From Lenzites betulinus (taxonomy: Eukaryota; Basidiomycota; Agaricomycetes; Polyporales; Polyporaceae): 64,000 nt of DNA. Where the stretch lies: assembly GCA_022264855.1 (NCBI GenBank), contig JABYQU010000065.1, positions 113,332 to 177,331 on the forward strand. The letters run 5' to 3'. Below are positions 51,324 to 59,992 of this stretch, piece after piece. The position numbers and the translations under genes were made by a program. Every line of letters starts with the position of its first letter. Position 1 is the first letter of the stretch. Below the pieces are notes generated by a model, which saw nothing but the letters and a program-made list of their open reading frames with translations, searched no databases and was not told the origin of the DNA.

Positions 51324-51900
51324 CCATGCAAGCAGTTGCATGATACAAAAGTCTTGCTATGTGCTATACCCTAGTCCCCGGGGGTCGCAGCATGATTGAA
51401 ACAGCGGATTGATTATGTTGTTCATTATTGGGAACATTGGACCGGCACGCCACCGGGAGGGGATTGTTCTTTTCAGGGGACATTCTGTTCAGAAACAAGC
51501 ATGTGAGTACCCCAAAAATGTGGCCGAATCCATGCAGCTTCGGACACAGAAGGGGCACACTTGAATTAGAGAGACGCACCCGCCGGTGGCGGCATGATTT
51601 GAAATCTGGGCGCAGTCCAGATGCTAGCACCCTTGTTTGCTTTTTGGTCCATGACCAATTGGGTTGCCAGGAAAGTCATCATGAGTCATGGTGGATAGTC
51701 TCAACGGTGGCGCTCGTCCACAGCACCAGATTAGAAGAGCAGTCAGATCTCATTGTGGCGGGAAAAGAGAAAAGTAGCGGTACCGGTGGCGCATTGGGAG
51801 CTTTGTGCGCACCCGAGTCATACCACCCTGTCAGAAATGAAGCATCCCAAATACCATATGGCAAATACCATATTTTGAGGTTCGGCGTTCCGTAGGCAGT
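51324..51900. other. Intergenic boundary between the last single-copy gene and the subtelomeric repeats
   Basis: No gene recognised; open plus-strand frames have no motif. Confidence 0.45.
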
Positions 51901-52069
51901 CTGTAAGCGCGAGCGCGTTAGATCTCACACAGTCACGGTTGAATGTGTGTCTATTAATGTATCTAACCTGTAAGCGCGAGCGCGTTAGATCTACGTACAT
52001 AGTTAGCTACCCACGCTGGACACAAGACCATAATAAAAATGCTCACCTCACACAGTCACGGTTGAATGT
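51901..52069 (-). repeat. Spliced-copy repeat unit 1
   Basis: On the plus strand, block a (23 bp, 51901-51923) and block b (23 bp, 51924-51946) lie side by side. After a 21-bp spacer, block a recurs exactly (51968-51990), then 56 bp, then block b recurs exactly (52047-52069). Read on the minus strand, the 56-bp insert is GTGAGC...TAG with a GCTAAC branch-like sequence. The unit is thus b-intron-a, spacer, b-a, with the second copy lacking exactly the intron. Confidence 0.85.
51991..52046 (-). other. Intron-like insert of unit 1
   Basis: 56 bp, minus strand, GTGAGC at the 5' end, GCTAAC inside, CGTAG at the 3' end. It is precisely absent from the neighbouring copy at 51901-51946. Confidence 0.6.
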
Positions 52070-52093
52070 TTTAAGGTTGTACGGCTAGATTAT

Positions 52094-52264
52094 CTGCGAG
52101 CACGAGGCGTCAGATCTCACACGTTCTCGAATGAATGTGTCTTTTATTAGTCTAGCTAACCTGTGAGCACGAGGCGTCAGATCTACGATACGCGTTAGCT
52201 ACTCATGCTCGAACTGGGACTATAACGACAAGAGCTCACCTCACACGTTCTCGAATGAATGTGT
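52094..52264 (-). repeat. Spliced-copy repeat unit 2
   Basis: Same layout as unit 1 with different block sequences: a (22 bp, 52094-52115), b (25 bp, 52116-52140), 20-bp spacer, a again (52161-52182, one mismatch), 57-bp insert (52183-52239), b again exactly (52240-52264). The insert on the minus strand is GTGAGC...GTAG with GCTAAC. The inserts of units 1 and 2 resemble each other, so these units share ancestry, yet each unit's own copies agree with each other and not with those of the other unit. Confidence 0.85.
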
Positions 52265-52300
52265 GAGGGGCTTCGCGCTCGCGCGCGCGGGCAGATTGTA

Positions 52301-52500
52301 AGGAGCGCGTATCCTGCGCTCCTACAGGAACCATTAGTTGTGCGAAACGCACAACTAATATATACAGAATCGGACAATACGTACACGCGCGCATATTGGC
52401 GCGCGGATAGCCGCATGTATGTAATGCCACCGCGTACGGTGTCCCGAGTGTTCGGAACTCGGGCGCCTGGTGGAGGGTAAGTCCTTACTACCCTCCACCA
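52301..52500. repeat. Array of perfect short inverted repeats (hairpins)
   Basis: Six perfect stems in 200 bp: 52301-52323 (8 bp, AGGAGCGC); 52333-52359 (12 bp, ATTAGTTGTGCG, 3-nt loop); 52386-52405 (7 bp, CGCGCGC); 52428-52441 (5 bp, CACCG); 52443-52463 (7 bp, CCCGAGT); 52468-52500 (12 bp, TGGTGGAGGGTA). No coding sense is seen. Confidence 0.8.
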
Positions 52501-52621
52501 TCCCTACGAGTACGCCGAGCCCAAATACGAGCCCGGACCAGAGTACCCAAGGGATAGGAGCCCAGTAAGGCACCTACCCCGTCTTTCTTACACTTTTTTG
52601 AAGAACTCTGAACCTGGAAGG

Positions 52622-52785
52622 CTGTGAGCCGCACAAAGAGGAATCTTCAGTCTGTGAGCGAAAGACTATAATCATATTGACAGTACCTGTGAGCCGCACA
52701 AAGAGGAACTACAAGTACTGGTAAGTAACACATATGTAGGCATAGAAGTAGTGGGACTTACTCTTCAGTCTGTGAGCGAAAGACT
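52622..52785 (-). repeat. Spliced-copy repeat unit 3, inside the Copia LTR
   Basis: Block a (22 bp, 52622-52643) and b (24 bp, 52644-52667) side by side; 19-bp spacer; a again exactly (52687-52708); 53-bp insert (52709-52761); b again exactly (52762-52785). On the minus strand the insert is GTAAGT...TGTAG. Block b contains a hairpin (CAGTCT/AGACTG). The upstream end of the outer b copy lies 28 bp from the TATA box, where transcription would be expected to start. Confidence 0.85.
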
Positions 52786-52812
52786 GAAGAGCTATGGCAG
52801 AGAATGTCCTCC

Positions 52813-52819
52813 TTATATA
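52813..52819 (-). promoter_or_regulatory. TATA box of the Copia LTR
   Basis: TATATAA followed by GGAGG on the minus strand, 28 bp before block b of unit 3. Confidence 0.6.
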
Positions 52820-53165
52820 CTACTAGAGGACTGCGATGAGTAAGCATAAAAGAGATGCATGTGACGTCCAGAGGACGCTGAGTAAGTAGCCTATGCGATG
52901 AGTAAGACGATGAGCAAGACTACGACGACATATCGCGCAAGAATGATGCCATATTCTAGAGACTTCCATAGGGATCTGGAATGTACCGGAGCAGCGTAGA
53001 ACGCACCAGAATCATCAGTAAAGATGATGAGATGCCGTGTATAGTACAATGTCCATAACAGGTAAGTAAGAATGTCCATGCCGGCGTATTGTAGACGCAC
53101 GGCCACACACGGCAACTCCCGGTCCGGCACAGCCGTAAACACGGAAGTTCAACACTCCCACTCGT

Positions 53166-56100
53166 TCAAGATGCGGAGGTGACCAAACCAATACCCCTTC
53201 TGAAACGGTCCAATATGGAGAAGGGCACGTTCTTCGTGAGGGCATCAGCAAGCTGGTCCGCAGTAGCAACATAGAAGATCTCGACGTTCCCTAGTTCGAC
53301 CTGCTCTCGAACGTAATGGTAACGGACTTCAATGTGCTTGGTACGACGGTCAACGACGGGGTTAACGGCAAGGAATATGGATCCCTGATTGTCCACGCAC
53401 AAAGGCGTAGGCCGCGAAATGTCATCCCCCAACTCACTGCCGAACGTCCTCAGCCAAGTCAGCTGACGACAGGTATCGGATGCCGCCTTGTACTCCGCCT
53501 CAGTAGAGGAGACAGAGATTGTAGGCTGCCGCCTCGACGCCCATGAGATAGCGCCGCCTGCCATCAAGAAGACGAAGCCGGTGGTAGAGTGCCGATCGTC
53601 ACGGTCCTCAGCATAGTCAGAGTCCGAATAGGACAGCAGACCATCATTGGACGCCCCTTGGTAGCGCAACCGGTAGTTCTTTGTCCCTTGAAGGTAACGC
53701 AGAACGTACTTGGCATAGTCCCAGTGCGCATTCGACGGTTGGGCGTTGTACTTAGACAACCGTGTCACAGCGAAGTCGATGTCAGGTCGCGTACCAAGAG
53801 TGGCGTATAGAAGACTGCCGATTAAACTCTGGTAGCGGGTCCTGAAGGAGTCTGAGGCAGGCTGGTCTGTGGCTTCTAGAACCGCGCCCGCAGGGAGAGG
53901 GGTACGTGCCGGCTTGCAATCCGCCATGTTGAAGCGCTGAAGAACGGACTCGATGTACTCGGTTTGGTCGATCTCAATAGTACGAGTGGAGCGATCGCGA
54001 GTGATACGAAGCCCAAGGAACCGCTGAACAGGTCCCAAGTCCTTCATCTTGTACTGCTTCATCAGCGTGTCTTTGACGTGCTTGATATAGCGAGGCCGGT
54101 TTCCGAAGAGAAGTAGGTCGTCGACATAGAGTACGACAATTGTAACGGACCCATCCCCCCCTTTGTTGACGATATACGTAGACTCCAGCATCGGAATAGG
54201 TACGAAGGAAGCCCAGGTCAAGGAGGGACTTGTGGATTTTCTCATTCCACTGACGCGACGCCTGCTTGAGGCCATAGAGAGCCTTCTTCAAGAGACAGAC
54301 GTGGTCCTCCTTGCCGCGCACCGCCCAACCTTCCGGTTGTTCCATGTAGATTTCCTCCTTCAAGTCGCCATTGAGAAAGGCGGTAGCGACGTCCATAGTT
54401 TCAGCTTCCCAGTCTTCAAGCGCAGCGTGCGCGAAGAGGTAGCGAATAGACTCGAAACGCGCTACAGGCGAGAAGGTTTCATGGTAGTCCTCCCCCCAGA
54501 TCTGGGTAAACCCCTTGGCTACAAGACGAGCCTTGAACCTGCCGTCATGTTTAATGTCATACACCCAGCGACAGGCGACGACATGACGACCCTTGGGACG
54601 AGGAACGAGTATCCAGGTCTTGTTCTCCATGAGCGAGTCAAACTCCGCTTTCTCAGCAAGCGTCCACTTAGCAGCGTGAGGAGACTTCATGGCTTCCTTA
54701 TGTGAATTAGGTAGGCCAGTCTTATACTGAGAGGCTGCAAGTATAGCTAGGAGAGTTTCCGCATGCTGAGTGCCGTCATCATCTGTCCGCGAATCAACCC
54801 GAGCAGGGGGTTCGTTGCCATAGACACTATCCCTGTAACGTTCAGGTCGCGGCACGTTCTCTCGACGAGGACGATCGCGCGCAACACTGGGACCTCCCAC
54901 TGGCTCATGACGTTGCCGTTGGTGGGTAGGACGAGGAGGTGGGACAGCAGGCGGGACTTCAGGCGCAGCAGGAGCAGGAGCAGGTGCAGGAGCGGGTGGA
55001 GGTTCAGGAGTAGGTGGACGATGGACGTCCGGAGAGGATCATTGAGAGGAATAGGAAGAGGGAAAGGAGGTCATCGCCAGAGTCGAAATTGGAGATCTCA
55101 TCCGACGAATCAGGGTGCTCTGGGAAGGGATTGTCCTGTGGGGCAGCAGGAGCATCACCGGAAGTTTTACGTGCAGGGAACGACTCTTCATCAAATATCA
55201 CATCGCGAGATACGACGATAGAGCGGGTGGCCGGGTTCCAAAATCTGTACCCCTTTGAACCGGCTTCATACCCCACGAAGATCATCTCGACTGCCTTCTT
55301 GTCGAGTTTACCCGCGCGCTCTGACTTCTGCACATGGACGAAAGCTTTGCACCCAAACACCCGGAAGTAGGACACGTCCGGTACGGTCCCGTCCCAGACA
55401 GTGATGGGGCAGCGCCATTTAAGGCGACGCATGGGCTGACGATTGTAGATATGAACGGCTGTGTCTACAGCGTGCATCCAGAAACCGTGGCTAAGACCCG
55501 CTTGGTGTAGCATGGCCATTGCCTTCTCGACGATAGTACGGTTCCAGCGCTCAGCACGTCCATTCTGCTGTGGCGTCTTTGGTGTAGACATCTGGTGTTC
55601 GATCCCGAGTTTACGAAGATGATCCGAGAACTCAGCGGAACGGTATTCCCCCCTCGGTCCGAACGAACGCGTTTGATTTTCTTCCCAGTCTGATTTTCAG
55701 CCCACGCCTTGAAGGTGTTAAAGCCTCGAAAGCTTGAGACTTCTGCTTCAGAAAGTAGGCGCAGCCAAGACCGGAGAAGTCGTCGATAAAGCTAGCAAAG
55801 TAGGTGAAACCTCCGCCAACCGACGCAGTTCGCATAGGACCATCGAGATCTGTATGAATGAGTTCGAGAACTTCACTCGCACGTTTCTCAGAAGGTGGAA
55901 AGGGGAGACGAGTGGATTTGCCCCAGGCGCATCCCTCGCAAGGCTCAGTGTCCGCAGGATCATAGCATCAACACCCTTCACGTTCTTAGGAAGGCGAGAC
56001 AACGCCTCCTTGCTTGCATGGCCATAGCGGCGATGCCAAGTCTTATAGGACGGAACGGTCAGGTGGAGCTTCTTGCTAGGAGAGATATCCATATGCAAGG

Positions 56101-56690
56101 TTACAGGTTTAACACCGGTCATACAACGCCTCCAGGACTTTATGTCCAGGAATGGAGATCGTCGCACCATGCTCGACAGAGCCCTTGGGCAGTTTGTCGA
56201 AGATTATCATCTTCCCGCCTCCCTGGAAGATAGAATAACCGTTCTTCTCAATGGTTCCGGTGGAAAACAACCGCGATGACGCCCGAGGGACGTAGCATAC
56301 GTTGGTCAGTGTTATCTTCCACTTTACACCACCGATGAAGATGTCCGCTTGCACCGTTCCCTCACCGAGTCCTTGAACAATGCTACCACTGCCAGAAGCT
56401 GCAGTGCTAAAGTTCAAAGGTTTATCGAAGGGCTTGTACTCGGCAAAATCTGCGAGGTTCCAGGTGACATGCGAAGATGCTCCAGAGTCCATGAGCCAGT
56501 GAGTATGATTCACACCCGCGGCATGTGCCGCACGATAGAAAGAAGCGTGCATTTGCGAATCAGCGGGGGACTCAGTAGCTACAAGTACATTGGCAGACGG
56601 AGCAACGGTATGAGTATGATTGGCCGGGGGATTGTCCTTCTTCTCCTTCCCTTTCTTCTTCCCGCCATTGCCTTTGCCCTATCCATATAA
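53166..56690 (-). pseudogene. Copia (Ty1) gag-pol remnant, frameshifted and 5'-truncated
   Basis: Minus strand, from the truncated end near 56690 to the stop at 53166. Recognised parts in order: protease (LMDSGASSHVTWN), GAG-pre-integrase (TWHRRYGHASKEAL), zinc-type CEGCAWGKS, integrase (FIDDFSG, PQQNGRAERWNRT), reverse transcriptase (VARFESIRYL, KKALYGLKQASRQWN, YVDDLLLFG) and RNase H (SSTEAEYKAASDTCRQ, DNQGS). The frame changes at about five places (near 56115, 55960, 55720, 55000 and 54180), so no intact polyprotein remains. Gag is missing upstream of a Lys/Gly-rich stretch where the similarity ends abruptly. It has a 3' LTR but no 5' LTR in the window. Confidence 0.9.
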
Positions 56691-56716
56691 TACTGGAATC
56701 TACATGTAGATTCCGG

Positions 56717-57070
56717 ATCCAAATGGATCCAAGCACGGATCCAAGGCAGTTTATGGGACAACCGCTTGGACAAACCCATGGATCCAAGGCCTTATTCTAT
56801 AGCCCTGATTCAGGGCTACAAGATGCACTTGGGTTTAGGGTGATAGCTGCTCTCCCCGTCTCACAACAGCCTTGGATCCGTCAGATCCAAGGGTATCCAA
56901 ATGGATCCAAGCACGGATCCAAGGCCATTTCTCCACAACCACCTGGACAACCCCTTGGATCCAAGGCCTTAGATTATAGCCCTGCTTCAGGGCTATTCAG
57001 AAATGTAGCTCTCATGGCTGTGCGATGTTTCCCCGTCCCACACTGGCCTTGGATCCGTGCACACCTCCAA
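56717..57070. repeat. Tandem repeat, two units of about 180 bp, GGATCCAAG-rich
   Basis: Unit 1 (about 56717-56896) and unit 2 (about 56897-57070) share CCAAATGGATCCAAGCACGG, GGATCCAAGGCCTTA and TATAGCCCTG-TTCAGGGCTA. The motif GGATCC recurs about ten times from 56716 to 57056. A 139-codon frame crosses both units but shows no protein motif. Confidence 0.75.
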
Positions 57071-57139
57071 ATGTCGACTTTTTGCACGGTTCCAAGGGCC
57101 ATTGCTCCATCACCACAACACCTGAGAGCATGTAAGTAG

Positions 57140-58560
57140 GTGATCTAGATTCAGATAAGCTCTGGCTACAGACTCATCACTTTTCCGGAGTGAATCAGTG
57201 ACCTTCACTGACGGTCCAAGTTACAGAAACACCCCCCCCTTTCTTTAATACCCACTTATCTCAATGACTAGCAGGGCTATTAGTACATAACAAAGTGCTA
57301 CTAGTCCGGATCTAATAGGCCGACGTTTTGAGATTGTCAGGTGGCTGTGCTAGTGAAAAAATGCGACAGCCATCAATCTGTGTTCAGATAAGGCAAGAGG
57401 TCACGTGACCCAGGTCTGGCAGACCAAGATCACATGACCCGTGTGACCAAATGTGACCAACTTGGACAGACCGTCGAAGTTGGTCACAAATCTGTGACCT
57501 GCTTTGACTGCCAGTCGAAGAGGGTCACGCCACTAGGTCACAGTAAGGGGTGACATTCCACAAGATTTCTGTGGACCGTCACTGTCTACTGCGACTAGCT
57601 TACGTCATCATTGGTCACAGACCTGTAACATTTGTGACCGTCTTTGACTGGCAGCCAAAGACAGTCACAGAAGGGTTACATTTGTGACTGGCTTTGACTG
57701 GCAGTCAAAGAGAGTCACGTCACCAAGTCACCTGTGTCACAGTTTACATTATTGACCCCCCCTAAAGTTGTTAGTCAAAAAACTCCGGAACTAATGAGGC
57801 TACAAACATGTAACAAAGTGCTACTAGTAGCCATCTAATAGGCCTACAACCTGTGATTATCAGCCAAGCTAACCAAGATCAAAAAATGCGACCCAAAGTG
57901 TAGGCCAACTAGTAAGTGACTACTACTACAGCTACTACTACTACTACAAGTAAGCCAAAAATGCGAAGTGAAAAGCCAAGTAATCCAACTAGTGTCAGAT
58001 ATTACCAGTAAGTGAGTGCACTACCAGCAAAGCTTACCACCCAGTAGTGAAAAAATGCGAAGCAAGTGTACTACTACCAGCTAACTCAAGTCAAAGCACT
58101 AGTGTAGCTACCACTACTGTGAGCCAGAGCCAAGTAAGCAAAAAATGCGACCCAAGTGTACTGCTAGAAGCTAATGCTAGTGTACTCAACTACTAGTGCA
58201 ACTCAATAACTAAAAAATACGAACTAAGCCTTGGCCACTACCACCACCTGAGCTACCCCAGTGACCACCAAGTATTTAAGCCAGCCAAAACACAAAAAAT
58301 GCGCCACCCAAGTCTGACTACTAGTGAATGTGTACTCAGATACTACAGCAAGTAACTACTACCAGTCAAGTAAGCAAAAAATGCGAAGTCAAGCAGCACT
58401 AGCAACTAGTGTTAACCCAGTGTCAGATGCAACAAGTGAGTCAACACACTACAAGCAAGAACTGCCAAGTAAGCCAGCACCCCAGTCTACAGCTGACTAC
58501 TAACACAGTGCTAACAAGCAACAAGTGAGACTACCAAGTGCTCAAAAATGCGACCACTTG
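57140..58560. repeat. Subtelomeric short-motif repeat block
   Basis: Low-complexity, mostly ACTACTAG/CAAGTAAG-type sequence without genes. It contains a duplicated stretch about 520 bp apart (ACAAAGTGCTACTAGT near 57288 and 57813, each followed by ATCTAATAGGCC). GTGAC/GTCAC motifs with hairpins occur at 57400-57740, and AAAAATGCGA recurs from 57357 to 58552. Confidence 0.7.
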
Positions 58561-58919
58561 TAGTGTCCCCAGTAAGTAAGTGAGTGTAAGGGACAAGTAA
58601 GCTTTGGGTAAGTAGTGTTACAGGGTAGTAGGGTGAGTGAGTGTAAGTAAGCTTAAGTGTTAAGGGAGTAGTAGGTGTGTAGTAGGGCCAAGCTTAAGGT
58701 GTTTTAAGGAGTGTTAAGGGAGAGTAAGAGTAAGTAAGCTTAGGTGTTAAGGTGTTAGTAGGGAGTAAGTAAGGGTAAGGTAAGTTTGTTAAGGAGTGTT
58801 ACAGAGTGTTAGGGAGTGTCAAGCGGGGTAAGCTAAGTTTGTTAAGGGGTGTTTGGGTGTTAGGGAGTGTAAAAAGCGAGGTAAAAGTTTTAAAAAGTAA
58901 AAGAGTAAGCTTAGGGTTA
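58561..58919. repeat. Degenerate telomere-like G/T-rich tract
   Basis: Strongly strand-biased sequence built of GTTAAGG, GTTAGGG, GTAAGTAAG and GTGAGTG variants, ending in three perfect TTAGGG units at 58911-58928 that abut the retroelement. Confidence 0.75.
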
Positions 58920-59318
58920 GGGTTAGGGAGGAGGAGCCCGCGAGCGAAGCGAGCTGGGCGACGACGACGACGAGGGGGGAGTCGAAGAACAGGACAACAG
59001 GGATGGGGATCTTTCCCCACCCATCCTGTTTCGACTTTATACAAGTCTCATCAGGTCCTATACAGTTCTTATCTCATACTTTCACGGCAACCAGCCTGAA
59101 CAAAGGCTGTGTTGGTTGCCTAATGCGTAGCCTTGTACTGCCTCCAGGGGCGCAGCCCCTGGCATCAGCTGACCGGTCAGGGCACCAATCAGAAGATACT
59201 AATTACTAAAGCGAGCCCCACATGATGCATGATGTCACTATGACATCATGTATGATGCGTTGCGCTTGGTGACATCATAGGCCTAGACCTATGATGTCAT
59301 TGATCCCGAAATGGAAGT
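58920..59318 (-). repeat. Inner 399-bp direct repeat of the Penelope-like element (pLTR)
   Basis: Reads identical to 63475-63873 (constant offset 4555). It holds a hammerhead ribozyme on the minus strand and two long perfect hairpins: CATGATGTCA at 59228-59250, and TGACATCATAGG at 59270-59299. Confidence 0.9.
58985..59070 (-). ncRNA. Type I hammerhead ribozyme, inner copy
   Basis: On the minus strand the catalytic boxes CTGATGA and GAAA flank a 5-bp stem II (GACTT/AAGTC, loop GTATA). Stem III follows GAAA: CAGGATGGG pairs with CCCATCC-C-TG (one bulged C). It ends in GTT, a valid NUH cleavage site, between 58996 and 58995. Stem I pairs GTCCT with AGGAC and, beyond a 5-nt bulge, GTTCTT with AAGAAC. 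All conserved core positions are met. Self-cleavage is predicted, not shown. Confidence 0.85.
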
Positions 59319-59992
59319 CATGACGTCACCTGATCCGCCTGTTAGGGTTCGGTTAAGGTTCGGTTAGGGTTCGGGTTCGGTTAGGGTTCGCTGTGAACGC
59401 GTAATTAGCTGCAGTAACTTATAACGATTAAGTTATAGTGAATTTCGTACGGTTAGGGTTCGGGTTAGACCGCGAACGCCCCTCGGTGGGCGAGTTGTAC
59501 GTTATTCGGTTACGCATTTGTGAGGCTAGGGAATAGCTATCAATAAGCGATCACCCTACAGTTTTCGGGCGATCTGCTCACAATTCCAGTCGCAGGGGCG
59601 TATCATGGCGCCGCTCAACAAAGTGGGGGTCGTTAGAGTGTAGGGGGCCTATGCTGCTGTGCATGCCGGGTCGTAGGTTATTACAACGTGCGATCTTCGA
59701 TCTCCCTATCGGTTGACCGACTAAGCAACAGTATCAGACTAACGCCATAACGGTAACACAAGTCCCAGCCGCCACCAAAAGGCAGCGGATTACGCCAACA
59801 GATATCCCCTCGTGTAGGACCCGGAAAACACGGGCGAACCGCGAATTATAACCGGCAAATCCATACAAAGAAATTACCGTCGACAACGCCACCTAATGGT
59901 GCGCGGAACAAGTGTCCCGTCACAAACGGGTCTACACAATCGACTAAGCCCAACGAATCCTCGCTAAGACGAGGCTGATCGTTTCCTCACGA
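59319..59992 (-). other. 3' untranslated region of the Penelope-like element
   Basis: Between the reverse transcriptase stop and the inner repeat. It contains several TTAGGGTTCGG variants (59341-59400 and 59450-59466) resembling imperfect telomere repeats, and no open frame of note. Confidence 0.6.

Larger units (their letters stand above)
52599..53154 (-). repeat. 3' LTR of the Copia element (proposed limits)
   Basis: On the minus strand the LTR would start TGTTGAAC directly after a purine run (GGGAG), 12 bp beyond the pol stop, and end GTTCTTCA at 52599. It contains a TATA box (52813-52819) and unit 3. The left limit is a guess from the weak match to the LTR start; no second LTR is present in the window for comparison. 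Confidence 0.5.
52599..56690 (-). mobile_element. Truncated Copia LTR retrotransposon
   Basis: The pol remnant plus its 3' LTR. The missing 5' LTR and gag, with a sharp join to a GGATCC-rich repeat at about 56690, suggest that a break or a later rearrangement removed the 5' end. Confidence 0.8.

Noticed and set aside
51901..52785. CRISPR-like direct repeats
   Set aside because: Repeats occur only in pairs with two alternating blocks and fixed unequal gaps, in a eukaryote; the layout fits intron-plus and intron-minus copies, not spacers between constant repeats.
56723..57139. 138-codon frame in the GGATCC tandem repeat
   Set aside because: Its open state follows from the repeat composition; the two repeat units are read in ways that do not give a repeated peptide domain of known type.
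58799..59044. Basic protein frame at the inner direct repeat (and its copy at 63261-63599)
   Set aside because: It is read through the ribozyme and degenerate telomere sequence on the minus strand; the shared part is explained by the direct repeat, not by a gene.
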